Shown piece by piece: positions 1 through 7,647 of a DNA stretch of 14,679 nucleotides. The notes beneath the pieces are model-generated. The model saw nothing but the letters and a program-made list of their open reading frames with translations, was not told the DNA's origin and searched no databases. Source of the DNA: Verrucomicrobiota bacterium. Lineage in GTDB: Bacteria; Verrucomicrobiota; Verrucomicrobiia; Chthoniobacterales; UBA10450. How positions within the stretch are numbered: position 1 is the first letter of the stretch; each line of letters opens with the position of its first letter. Location of the stretch: the NCBI GenBank assembly GCA_003219095.1, contig QHPM01000117.1, forward strand, positions 1 to 14,679, in the 5' to 3' direction. Made by a program: the position numbers and the translations under genes.

Positions 1-1482
1 AAGCGCCTGACCCGGGCCCGTCGCGAAAGCGATTGCTTCCTGGCGCGCAGTTTGGGTGTCCATCGGGACTTTTTGCTCAAGATATTTTGCCGCTTCTTCT
101 AGCGAGAATTGGCCAAGCGCCAGTTTCACATCTACTTCCACCCGGAGCGCGCGCAGCCGCATGAAATTGTAAATAATCTCGCGGGTGTGCGGACTGTCAT
201 CGAACAAACCATTCTGCAACATCATTTCCTCGGCGTAAAAGCCGATCCCTTCGTTGGCACCGGAGTCGTAATAATGCCGCCGGATTGGATCTTCGTGTTT
301 CCAGGAAAGGCAAAGTTGAAAATAATGGCCGGGAATTCCTTCGTGAACGATGATCGGCCGCGGATCTTGTGCGGTGGCGCGCCAGAAGTAACCGAGATTG
401 CCTGAAGGTTCGGTGACGTAGCGAATGCAATTCTCGTTCAAACGTGACGGTGAAGTGAAGTCGTCGTTTTCGCCAAAGCCCAGAACACGCAAATATTCTG
501 GCATCCTCCGCAGCGTGTAATGCTGCAACCAACCGGGCACCGTGAGAATGCCGTGTTTGTCGAGGAACTCGCGAATCTGCGATTCTCTGACCGCTGCATC
601 TTTTATCCAGTTATCGGTATCCTTTGCGAGCTGAAGTGGCGGCACACTTTTGTTGCGTTCTTTCTCATAGCTTTCGAATGCAACCGCCCGGTTCCATTCC
701 TGTTGTCCCATCGCCAGGATTTGTTCGGGCGAATAAGGATAGAGGGCGACGTTTTTGAGAAAAAAAACGAAGGCATCACGCCCGAGGGCCGTTTCTTTTG
801 GCGACGATGGCAATCGGTCTTGCAAATTTTCTCGAAAATGTTCCAGCGCGTCCGCCGCGCGATCGGCTGCCCCAGTCAATTCCTTTTCGTCGAGAGTAGT
901 TACAGGACGTAACGACGTCGCCATTTTGCGCAGTCGCTCCCGCACACCCTCGAGCGCTTGAAGCGCCACGGTCACGAACGGTTCCGGCGCTTTGTCGAGA
1001 TTTTCAGAAGCTTGCTGCAAGATCGACGGAACGTTTTCGATACGCGTCAAAATTTCCCGACTGCGTGCCTCGTCATATGGTGCGGGGATCGTCAGCGCTT
1101 CCACGATCGGGGTGAGGGTTTGCTCGATGTAAAAATTCGGATCGCGCTTCCAGCGTGGATTCACCTCCAACTCCCAGTGCACGCGCGACAAGGCTGAACC
1201 GATGAGTCGGTAATCAACCTGCTGTGGGACTGGCCAGGCGCTTGCATCCATCTTCTGATAACGCGCGTCGAAATCTTTCAGGTCGCGGCCACGCTTGTCG
1301 ATTGCCGCTGCCGACCAATCGCGCGTCCGCCAACTCCAAAAATCTTCCGCAAGCTTGTCGAGCGTGTCGGTGGCCGGGGTTGGGGACGGAGTTTGGCCGT
1401 GGATGCCACACGGCCAGAGCAGCAGCAAAAGAACCAGAAATTTTTGCACCGTCTGCGCCGATTTGTCGGAAATGTGTTTCAT
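1..1482 (-). CDS. Secreted DUF885-family metallopeptidase-like protein (C-terminus cut by window edge)
   Basis: An open frame of 494 codons runs from an ATG at 1482 off the left edge. Residues 1-30 form a signal peptide: a charged start (MKHISDKSAQ), a hydrophobic run VLLLLLWPCG and a likely cut after IHG; the lone Cys does not make a good lipobox. The DUF885 signature HEGIPGH (HExxPGH) is at residues 380-386, followed by NEGIGFYAEE at 410-419, which matches the EGWALYAE block whose Glu is expected to join the metal site. TGPGQAL at 488-494 matches the conserved PGQA block near the family C-terminus, so probably only about 60-100 residues are missing. The family is assumed to hold zinc-dependent peptidases, often annotated from these motifs alone; the substrate here is unknown. 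The start lies 2 bp after the stop of the GH26-like gene with no clear Shine-Dalgarno, suggesting translational coupling. The family call is firm, the reaction is inferred. Confidence 0.9.
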   Translation of the reverse strand, partial: MKHISDKSAQTVQKFLVLLLLLWPCGIHGQTPSPTPATDTLDKLAEDFWSWRTRDWSAAAIDKRGRDLKDFDARYQKMDASAWPVPQQVDYRLIGSALSRVHWELEVNPRWKRDPNFYIEQTLTPIVEALTIPAPYDEARSREILTRIENVPSILQQASENLDKAPEPFVTVALQALEGVRERLRKMATSLRPVTTLDEKELTGAADRAADALEHFRENLQDRLPSSPKETALGRDAFVFFLKNVALYPYSPEQILAMGQQEWNRAVAFESYEKERNKSVPPLQLAKDTDNWIKDAAVRESQIREFLDKHGILTVPGWLQHYTLRRMPEYLRVLGFGENDDFTSPSRLNENCIRYVTEPSGNLGYFWRATAQDPRPIIVHEGIPGHYFQLCLSWKHEDPIRRHYYDSGANEGIGFYAEEMMLQNGLFDDSPHTREIIYNFMRLRALRVEVDVKLALGQFSLEEAAKYLEQKVPMDTQTARQEAIAFATGPGQAL

Positions 1483-1484
1483 TG

Positions 1485-2558
1485 TCAACCGCCGGCGCCA
1501 TTTCTCAGCAGCGGCGTGCTTTGAATTTTGTCGCAATCGCGAGCGAATGCTTCGCGGAAAACACGCGTCAGATTCGTGTCGTGCCAGATAATCATGTCGG
1601 TATCGTTTTGCTTGTGGTCATCATTCTGCCAGCCCTCGTTCCACCAGCAAAAGCCGATAATCGCGGGCCATTTCTCCGAAAAAATATCCGCCAGCGCATC
1701 GCGCGCCCATTTTGCGGCATCGCAACGTTTGTTGTGCAGATCGCAACCAAACTCCGCAATGATAATTGGTTTGCCGGGCGCGATTTTGAGCAAACGAGGA
1801 TATGCCTCATGCATCTTGAACGCGAGATTTTCCGTACCGTCTTCCATTCGCGGCGTGGTCGGGCCGTAAGCGCTCAGCGCGACCCAATCGCAATACTTTT
1901 CGCCCGGAAAATAATTCTCGAAGGCGTTCCACTTTTGTTCCGGCTGATCCAGCCAGTTCGCATGCCAGACCCAGTGCAAATTGTCTGCCCCTTCTGCCCG
2001 CATCAGATCTACGATGTGACGGTACGCGGCAGTGTATTTCGCTGGTCCAACCTTGGCGCCACCGTTCCATTTTCCGTTCCAACTGAACCATTTTCCATTC
2101 GGTTCTGTTCCCCACTCAATTAACAGCGGCGTGCCGAAATCTCTCGCCCTGCGCGCCCAAGCCCGGAGATCGTCGTCAAAGTCTCCCGCGATAATTTTAT
2201 CGAGTGAAAAGACTTTCTCGCCGTGAAGCTGATCGACGTCGCTTCGCAACATTAAGCGCAGGTACGGGATCTTTCCCAATTGGCGAATCCACGAACAAAT
2301 TGCTTCCGGAAATTTGCGCGACTCAAACCAATTATCGGAAAAGTAAATCCACGCCGTCTCTGCGCCGACCGCTTTCTCGTACTGGGCAACATCTTGCGGC
2401 GAGACATCGTGTTCGGTCGGATCGTGCGTATCGGTGCCAACGCCGCCGAAATAAAATCCGTGATAGAGTTTTCCAGGCGGCGGCGGCGCAATGGGCGCGG
2501 CGCTTCCGATCGCAATTGGAAAAAATGCGAGCGCCAGGACTACCTGTCGTCTTGCCAT
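1485..2558 (-). CDS. Secreted glycoside hydrolase family 26-like protein (beta-mannanase-type fold)
   Basis: A 357-residue protein with a signal peptide (MARRQVVLALAFFPIAIGSA, cut near residue 20) and a short Pro-rich linker. The pattern fits GH26, a clan GH-A TIM barrel with two catalytic glutamates. EWGTEPNGKWFSW at residues 148-160 aligns with the usual HEMNGxWFWWG block, making E152 the candidate acid/base. IIIAEFGC at 265-272 makes E269 the candidate nucleophile. Between them, DWVALSAYG at 224-232 fits the barrel strand seen in this family. The usual His before the acid/base Glu is Thr here, so the protein is a divergent member and mannan is only one possible substrate. No carbohydrate-binding module is visible. 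The gene lies 51 bp after the PA2169-family gene and 2 bp before the DUF885 gene on the same strand, so it may share a transcript with an extracellular hydrolase partner. Confidence 0.78.
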   Translation of the reverse strand: MARRQVVLALAFFPIAIGSAAPIAPPPPGKLYHGFYFGGVGTDTHDPTEHDVSPQDVAQYEKAVGAETAWIYFSDNWFESRKFPEAICSWIRQLGKIPYLRLMLRSDVDQLHGEKVFSLDKIIAGDFDDDLRAWARRARDFGTPLLIEWGTEPNGKWFSWNGKWNGGAKVGPAKYTAAYRHIVDLMRAEGADNLHWVWHANWLDQPEQKWNAFENYFPGEKYCDWVALSAYGPTTPRMEDGTENLAFKMHEAYPRLLKIAPGKPIIIAEFGCDLHNKRCDAAKWARDALADIFSEKWPAIIGFCWWNEGWQNDDHKQNDTDMIIWHDTNLTRVFREAFARDCDKIQSTPLLRNGAGG

Positions 2559-2587
2559 TCCAAGATTGTAGCGGCAAAAGTAAGGAC

Positions 2588-2599
2588 GCCCAACAGGGC
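2588..2599 (-). terminator. Weak hairpin between the PA2169-family and GH26-like genes
   Basis: On the minus strand GCCC-TGTT-GGGC forms a 4-bp GC stem with a four-base loop, followed by a T-rich stretch (GTCCTTACTTTT). It sits 10 bp after the PA2169-family stop and could end or attenuate transcription before the GH26-like gene. The stem is short, so read-through is likely. Confidence 0.3.
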
Positions 2600-2609
2600 A
2601 CTTCGTCTC

Positions 2610-3065
2610 TTAAGTCGCAGGCGTGTCGCGCAATTGCTTGATGCGGTCGTGCGCGTTTTGCACTTCGGCATACTGACGCGAAATAATCTCGCGCACGGGT
2701 CCTGCGAGATTTTCTTCCCCCATCGCCTCCAAGTATTCCTTGACCGCCGAGTCTTCGCCTCGCTCGCACTCGGCCAGGATGGCGTGGTCGTCGCGTTGTG
2801 CGATCGCGGATTTAAGATTGATCCAGGCCCGATGCATCGCACCGGCGACGCTGCTACTGTCCTCGGGTTTACTTTCACCGAGAGCCACAGCCTGGCTTTG
2901 CAATTCACCGGCAAACCGCGAACGCTGGAGCGAGAACTCGTTGAAGAGCGACTTGAGCTCCGGATCTTCCACCGCTTCCGCCGCCTGACGAAAGCCCTCC
3001 TGTCCGTCCTTTAGCGTTTCAATGAGATCGTTGATTGTCGAGATTGTTTCCTTTATTTGAGCCAT
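2610..3065 (-). CDS. PA2169-family (DUF2383) four-helix-bundle protein
   Basis: A 151-residue, mostly helical protein. I chose the ATG at 3065 because MAQIKETISTINDLIETLKDG matches the usual N-terminus of the family; a GTG at 3080 would add five residues. The pattern of DLIETLKDGQEGFRQAAE, then DPELKSLFNEFSLQRSRFAGELQ, then a charged helix with ECERGEDSAVKEYLEA, then a last helix ending IKQLRDTPAT, is that of the DUF2383/PA2169 group. These are ferritin-like four-helix bundles often linked to stress conditions; no enzymatic function is established. There is no signal peptide or membrane segment, so it is expected to be cytosolic. It starts 76 bp from the divergent DUF5069 gene and is the first gene of the minus-strand run. 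Confidence 0.87.
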   Translation of the reverse strand: MAQIKETISTINDLIETLKDGQEGFRQAAEAVEDPELKSLFNEFSLQRSRFAGELQSQAVALGESKPEDSSSVAGAMHRAWINLKSAIAQRDDHAILAECERGEDSAVKEYLEAMGEENLAGPVREIISRQYAEVQNAHDRIKQLRDTPAT

Positions 3066-3141
3066 ACCAACTTTTCGCACGCGGTTCGTATTTCGCGTTC
3101 ATCATTCCTTGCGCGATGTGCAGCAGGCCGTAATTTTTCCT
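3066..3141. promoter_or_regulatory. Divergent intergenic region, possible leaderless promoter for the DUF5069 gene
   Basis: These 76 bp separate the starts of two divergent genes and must hold both promoters unless they lie inside the coding regions. On the plus strand TTGCGC (3109-3114) and TAATTT (3131-3136) are 16 bp apart and resemble -35 and -10 boxes. That would put the start of transcription at about the ATG at 3142, giving a leaderless message, which fits the lack of a Shine-Dalgarno there. No clear box pair was seen for the minus strand. Confidence 0.3.
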
Positions 3142-3588
3142 ATGAACAAAAAAGGGAAAGACTTAACAAAGGAACCGCCGCGCAGTCCGAAAACGCGAGT
3201 GGGCGGCTACGCTATTCTCGGGCGCACGATCGATAAATGCCGTGCGCTGCTTTGGAGCAACATCGGCGAATACCATTTCGATTGTCCACTCGATAACATG
3301 CTCTTCGGTTTCAAGGGCATTAAGGGCGATGATTTCAAGGCGTTCGTTGAGACCGGCGCCAGCGATGACGAGATTGCGAAATGGGTTGATCGCAACGGCA
3401 CTCGGAAAAGCGAAGAAGAAAAGCGCGCCTGGAGTGAGGAAGTATTGAAAGAGAATCCTTACTACAACCCAGAGAAACGCGATTGGTACGTCGAGCAATT
3501 GCAACCGCTCGGCCTCGATCCAAAAACGACACCGTTGTTCGATTGGCTGGAGACCGACGACAAAGTGAGCTACAAGAAAGCGGCGTAA
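3142..3588 (+). CDS. DUF5069 domain-containing protein
   Basis: A 148-residue protein that fits the DUF5069 family over its whole length. The sequence shows the typical order: KDLTKEPPRSPKTRVGGY near the start, then ILGRTIDKCRALL, then GEYHFDCPLDNMLFGFKGI, then DDFKAFVETGASDDEIAKWV, and a Trp/Tyr-rich C-terminal half. The ATG at 3142 is preferred because it precedes this block directly; a TTG at 3109 would add 11 unrelated residues. The function is unknown. The protein has no signal peptide or membrane segment and looks cytosolic. From general knowledge the family is common in Verrucomicrobiota, which is part of the lineage guess. A good intrinsic terminator follows 26 bp after the stop, so the gene is probably transcribed alone. 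Confidence 0.9.
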   Translation: MNKKGKDLTKEPPRSPKTRVGGYAILGRTIDKCRALLWSNIGEYHFDCPLDNMLFGFKGIKGDDFKAFVETGASDDEIAKWVDRNGTRKSEEEKRAWSEEVLKENPYYNPEKRDWYVEQLQPLGLDPKTTPLFDWLETDDKVSYKKAA

Positions 3589-3614
3589 CTTTCGCTAGAT
3601 AAATTGGAAAATTG

Positions 3615-3648
3615 GAGGGGCACGCGCGATCGTGCCTCTTTTATTTTC
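3615..3648 (+). terminator. Rho-independent terminator of the DUF5069 gene
   Basis: GGCACG (3619-3624) pairs with CGTGCC (3631-3636) around a CGCGAT loop. The stem extends outward through GAGG/TCTT with two G-T pairs. TTTTATTTT follows at once. Position and shape fit a terminator for the gene ending at 3588. Confidence 0.7.
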
Positions 3649-3892
3649 GTCGCACGAGCAGCGCACCGTTTTCTCTTCACCCAAGCGAAATCATGGGTTC
3701 TCGCGCGTGAAACCCTCCAGATAGCGCGCGGGGATCCCTCGACTGCGCTTCGCTCCGCTCGAGATCACGGACTTTGCGCGCCCGCGAAAAATTCGGGAAA
3801 CACGCGCTTCCAGCGGCCGCCTTCGGCCCATCACGTAGCCTCACTCCGGCTTCCAAAAACGAATTCTCGTTGACGGATTGTTCAATCAAAAG
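3649..3892. other. Intergenic stretch before the UbiB-like gene, no supported gene
   Basis: About 240 bp with no convincing coding sequence. An 89-codon plus-strand frame here has an Arg/Ser-rich, low-sense translation and lies over the repeat at 3731-3770, so I do not call it. Other visible structure is a GGCCG-CCTT-CGGCC hairpin at 3815-3828. The promoter of the UbiB-like gene should lie here, but no convincing -35/-10 pair was found. Confidence 0.5.
3731..3770 (+). repeat. Partial copy of a GGTCCCTC...CTCGGGATGAC-type dispersed palindromic repeat
   Basis: GGGATCCCTCGACTGCG (3731-3747) and CTCGAGATCACGG (3758-3770) resemble GGTCCCTCCGCGTCTGCG and CTCGGGATGAC at the right end of the element at 7648-7770, in the same orientation. 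CTCGA (3739-3743) pairs with TCGAG (3758-3762), and GCG/CGC pair inside. It looks like a degenerate half of the same family. Confidence 0.5.
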
Positions 3893-5557
3893 ATGGGCAT
3901 TTCACTGAAACCACAGCACTTGAAGCGCTATCGTCAGATCGGCTGGCTATTAGCGAAATACGGACGTTCCGACTTGGTAAAAGAAACGGGGCTGGAGGAA
4001 ACGCTGACGGCGGAAGAACGCGGAACGCCGAAGGAAGCGGCCAAAGCAGACGAGCTAGCCGCGGATTTGGAAAAGCTGGGTCCAACTTTTGTTAAGCTCG
4101 GGCAGTTATTGTCCACCCGCGTGGAATTGCTGCCAGGTCCTTATCTCGACGCGCTTTCCCGTTTACAGGATGAAGTCGAACCTTTCAGTTTTGGCGAGGT
4201 CGAGAAGATCGTGACCTCAGAGCTGGGAGTCAGAATGTCGAAAGCATTTTCCGAATTCGAATCAACGCCAATGGCTTCGGCTTCCCTGGGGCAGGTGCAC
4301 ATTGCTCGTTTGCGCGATGGACGTCCGGTAGCGGTGAAAGTGCAGCGCCCCAACATTCGCGAGCAGATGGTAGAAGATCTCGATGCCCTGAGCGACATCG
4401 CAGAGTTTCTCGATAACCACACCGAGTTCGGCCAACGCTACGAGTTCACCCGTATGCTGGAGGAGCTGCGAAAGAGTCTAATGCGTGAGCTCGATTACCG
4501 GCAGGAAGCGCACAACCTGTCGGCCTTTCGCGAACAGCTCAAAGATTTCTCACACCTCATCGTGCCGGCACCGATTTCGGATTACAGCACGTCACGAGTG
4601 CTGACGATGGAATACGTCCCGGGCATCAAAATCACTGAGATGAGTCCGCTGGCGCGGATGGAGTTCGATGGCGAAATGCTGGCCGAAGAACTTTTTCGCG
4701 CCTATCTCAATCAGATTTTGGTCGAGGGATTTTTTCACGCCGATCCGCATCCGGGGAACGTTTTCCTGACGCCGGATCATCGCATCGCACTGCTTGATCT
4801 TGGAATGGTTGGGCGAATCATGCCGCGTTTACAGGAAGATTTGCTGCAGTTGTTGCTCGCAATTTCCGAAGGTCATGGCGAGGACGCTTCACAAATCGCG
4901 ATTAAAATCGGCCAGCCCCGTCGTGAGTTCGATCAAACCGAATTCAGCCGCCGCATTTCCGAAATCGTAGGACAACAAAAGACGGCTACAGTCGAACAAA
5001 TGCAGGTGGGCCGGCTCGTTCTCGAAGTGACGCGATGCGCGGCCGAATGCCAGATTCGCGTTCCGCCCGAGCTGACGATGCTTGGCAAAACTCTGCTCAA
5101 CCTTGATCAGGTCGGCCGAACCCTGGCGCCGCAGTTCGATCCGAATGCATCTATTCGCCGCAATGCGGTCGAGATCTTACGACAGCGAGTGGTCAAGACT
5201 TTATCGCCCGGAAATTTATTCAGTGGAGTCCTCGAAGTAAAAGACTTGCTTCAACGATTGCCGGCGCGCTTGAACAGATTCTTCGATGCGTTGGCCAATA
5301 ATGAATTCAAGGTCTCGGTCGATGCCATCGACGAGAAAACATTGATCGTCGGATTCCAAAAGATCGCAAACCGGATCACAGTTGGACTAATCATAGCAGC
5401 TCTGATTGTCGGCGCAGCGCTGCTAATGCGAGTGGAAACGAATTTTCGCATCTGGGGTTATCCCGGGTTGGCGATTATATTTTTCCTTTGCGCCGCGGGC
5501 GCAGGGATTGTTCTGCTTTTGAACATTCTCTTCTACGACAAGTCAAAGGGTGATTGA
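3893..5557 (+). CDS. UbiB/AarF (ABC1K) family atypical kinase, membrane anchored
   Basis: A 554-residue protein from the ATG at 3893; a TTG at 3878 would add five residues. UbiB-family landmarks are all present: KLGQ (68-71, the KxGQ motif) in the N-terminal extension, the Ala-rich loop as ASASLGQVH (128-136), VAVK with Lys149, RELDYRQEAHN (198-208), the catalytic loop HADPHPGN (282-289), and DLG (302-304) in place of the usual DFG metal motif. Two hydrophobic helices at about 495-512 and 525-548 anchor the C-terminus in the membrane, as expected for UbiB. Known members have ATPase activity and support ubiquinone or other isoprenoid-quinone synthesis and lipid homeostasis. No quinone genes adjoin it, so the pathway is not fixed by context. 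The S9 peptidase gene follows 60 bp later on the same strand and may be co-transcribed. Confidence 0.93.
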   Translation: MGISLKPQHLKRYRQIGWLLAKYGRSDLVKETGLEETLTAEERGTPKEAAKADELAADLEKLGPTFVKLGQLLSTRVELLPGPYLDALSRLQDEVEPFSFGEVEKIVTSELGVRMSKAFSEFESTPMASASLGQVHIARLRDGRPVAVKVQRPNIREQMVEDLDALSDIAEFLDNHTEFGQRYEFTRMLEELRKSLMRELDYRQEAHNLSAFREQLKDFSHLIVPAPISDYSTSRVLTMEYVPGIKITEMSPLARMEFDGEMLAEELFRAYLNQILVEGFFHADPHPGNVFLTPDHRIALLDLGMVGRIMPRLQEDLLQLLLAISEGHGEDASQIAIKIGQPRREFDQTEFSRRISEIVGQQKTATVEQMQVGRLVLEVTRCAAECQIRVPPELTMLGKTLLNLDQVGRTLAPQFDPNASIRRNAVEILRQRVVKTLSPGNLFSGVLEVKDLLQRLPARLNRFFDALANNEFKVSVDAIDEKTLIVGFQKIANRITVGLIIAALIVGAALLMRVETNFRIWGYPGLAIIFFLCAAGAGIVLLLNILFYDKSKGD

Positions 5558-5572
5558 ACGCCGCGCGAGCTT

Positions 5573-5595
5573 GAAGCCAAACCGGCTTCTGGTTT
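5573..5595 (+). promoter_or_regulatory. Small pair of competing hairpins between ubiB-like and S9 genes
   Basis: GAAGCC (5573-5578) pairs with GGCTTC (5584-5589). The loop of that hairpin, AAACC (5579-5583), can instead pair with GGTTT (5591-5595), so the two stems exclude each other. There is no T-tract, so it is not a standard terminator. It may only be chance. Confidence 0.25.
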
Positions 5596-5617
5596 CGTCA
5601 AACTGAAGACTCTTCTT

Positions 5618-7549
5618 ATGAAAACGACCCTGTTGACGTTGATCTCATTTCTCGTCGGCGGTTTTGTTTCTGCCCAAACAGTGGCGCGGTCGCCGATCTC
5701 GAGAGTTCCGCCAAAGATTCCAGTCCGCGATTTTTTCCGCAATCCGGTCAGCCGCGGCTATGATCTTTCGCCCGACGGCCAAATGATCTCCTTTCTGCAA
5801 CCGTGGGAATCCCGCCTCAACATTTTTGTGCGCCCAGCGGGCGGCGGTGAGGCGCGTCGATTGACCTCGGAGAAGGAGCGCGACATTCAGGAATACTTTT
5901 GGAAAGGAAACGATTTCGTCATTTATGGCATGGACGATCGCGGGGATGAAAACTTTCATCTCAAGCGGGTAAAAGTGAAGAGCGGCGAGGTGGAAGATCT
6001 GACGCCATTTCCAAAAGTGCGCGCTGAGTTGGTCGATGATCTGGAAGACGTTTCCGAAAATGAAATCCTTTTCCGGATGAACAAACGCGACCCGAAGGTT
6101 TTCGATGTTTTTCGCCTGAACGTGCCAACGGCTGAGATTAAACTGGCGGCGCAAAATCCCGGTAACATCGATCGTTACATCACCGATCACGCCGGCAAGA
6201 TTCGCGCTGCGATCACCACCGATGGCGTGAACACAAGCCTGCTAACGCGACCAGACGAGAGTGCGCAATTTAAGACCGTGCTGACAACGAATTTCCGCGA
6301 GCAATGCGCCCCGCAGTTTTACACTTTCGATAACAACGCGATTTACGCCAATTCGAACATCGCCCGCGACAAATCGGCCATCGTGGTGATCGACCCCGAG
6401 ACCGCGAAGGAGACGCAGCTCATTTATGAAAACCCTGAGGTCGATGTCGATAGCCTGGCCTTTTCGAAGAAACGAAAGGTCCTGACCTTCGCCTCATTCG
6501 ACACCTGGAAACTGGAGCGTCATTTCTTCGATCCTGAAACGGACTCCATCTACAAAACGCTCGCAGACAAATTACCAGGATACGAAATCGACGTCGCCGC
6601 CCACGATAAAGCGGAAGAGAAATTCATCGTCGTGGCGAACAACGATCGCACACCAGGCTCGCGCTATTTGTTCGAAAAAAAATCAGGTCAACTAACGAAA
6701 CTTGTGGATGTCGCTCCCTGGTTAAAAGAAAAGCAACTCGCGCCGATGAAAGCGATCGAATTCAAAACGCGCGATGGGCTAACGATTCATGGATATCTGA
6801 CGCTGCCCCTGGGACGTGAGCCGAAAAATTTGCCGGTGGTGGTAAACCCGCACGGCGGCCCGTGGGCGCGCGATGTCTGGAATTATAATCCGGAGGTGCA
6901 ATTTCTGGCCAACCGTGGCTATGCCGTGTTGCAGGTGAATTTTCGCGGGTCGACCGGCTATGGGCGCAAATTCTGGGAATCGTCCTTCAAGCAATGGGGC
7001 CGCAACATGCAAGACGATATTAGCGACGGGGTGCAATGGTTGATTGAGCAAGGGATCGCCGACCGACAGCGGATCGCGATCTACGGCGGCAGTTACGGCG
7101 GCTATGCCACGCTGGCAGGGGTGACTTTCACCCCCGATCTTTACGCCGCCGCAGTCGATTACGTTGGCGTTTCAAATCTGTTCACGTTTCTGAACACGAT
7201 CCCGCCCTACTGGAAACCATATCTCGACATGTTTCATGAGATGGTGGGCGATCCGGTAAAAGATAAGGATCTGTTAACCGCAACCTCACCAGCGTTGAAT
7301 GCGCAGAAAATTAAGACCCCGCTCCTTGTCGCCCAAGGGGCACAGGATCCCCGAGTGAACAAGGCAGAGTCAGATCAGATCGTAAATGGATTGAAAAAGC
7401 GCGGCATCGATGTGGAATACATGGTCAAGGAGAACGAAGGCCACGGTTTTCGCAACGAAGAAAACAAATTCGCCTTCTACGAAGCGATGGAAAAGTTCCT
7501 CGACAAACATCTACATCCTGAGACGGCAGCTGCACAGGCGAAAAAGTAG
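5618..7549 (+). CDS. Secreted S9 family (prolyl oligopeptidase-type) serine peptidase
   Basis: A 643-residue protein. Residues 1-19 are a signal peptide (MKTTLLTLISFLVGGFVSA, cut before Q20), so it acts in the periplasm or outside. Residues about 35-365 form the beta-propeller region that gates access in S9 peptidases, with the recurring YDLSPDGQMISF type of blade. The alpha/beta-hydrolase domain starts near 380. NPHGGP (410-415) supplies the oxyanion hole, Ser492 is the nucleophile in YGGSYGGY, Asp577 lies in QGAQDPRVN, and His609 in NEGHGF completes the triad. The order and length fit the S9C acylaminoacyl/dipeptidyl-peptidase-like group that cleaves oligopeptides. The triad is intact, so it is likely active, but cleavage specificity cannot be read. 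A permease for amino acids lies convergently downstream, which fits peptide scavenging without proving a link. Confidence 0.94.
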   Translation: MKTTLLTLISFLVGGFVSAQTVARSPISRVPPKIPVRDFFRNPVSRGYDLSPDGQMISFLQPWESRLNIFVRPAGGGEARRLTSEKERDIQEYFWKGNDFVIYGMDDRGDENFHLKRVKVKSGEVEDLTPFPKVRAELVDDLEDVSENEILFRMNKRDPKVFDVFRLNVPTAEIKLAAQNPGNIDRYITDHAGKIRAAITTDGVNTSLLTRPDESAQFKTVLTTNFREQCAPQFYTFDNNAIYANSNIARDKSAIVVIDPETAKETQLIYENPEVDVDSLAFSKKRKVLTFASFDTWKLERHFFDPETDSIYKTLADKLPGYEIDVAAHDKAEEKFIVVANNDRTPGSRYLFEKKSGQLTKLVDVAPWLKEKQLAPMKAIEFKTRDGLTIHGYLTLPLGREPKNLPVVVNPHGGPWARDVWNYNPEVQFLANRGYAVLQVNFRGSTGYGRKFWESSFKQWGRNMQDDISDGVQWLIEQGIADRQRIAIYGGSYGGYATLAGVTFTPDLYAAAVDYVGVSNLFTFLNTIPPYWKPYLDMFHEMVGDPVKDKDLLTATSPALNAQKIKTPLLVAQGAQDPRVNKAESDQIVNGLKKRGIDVEYMVKENEGHGFRNEENKFAFYEAMEKFLDKHLHPETAAAQAKK

Positions 7550-7647
7550 CCGGATTTATTGTGGCTGATTTAACTTGGAGGAAGGGGCGCGGTCCCGTCC
7601 AGATCTCGCATCGTGGGTGAAGTGTCGTCATTACTGCAATCCTCCAA

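Noticed and set aside
1224..2123. 299-codon plus-strand open frame
   Set aside because: It lies antisense to the GH26-like gene, has no recognisable family pattern and is explained by codon bias of the real gene.
2280..3014. 244-codon plus-strand open frame
   Set aside because: Antisense to the GH26-like and PA2169-family genes; Arg/Leu-rich translation without domain likeness.
3604..3873. 89-codon plus-strand open frame between the DUF5069 and UbiB-like genes
   Set aside because: It spans a terminator and a repeat copy, is Arg/Ser-rich and shows no family pattern.
5645..6190. 181-codon minus-strand open frame
   Set aside because: Antisense to the S9 peptidase gene, which has an intact signal peptide and catalytic triad.
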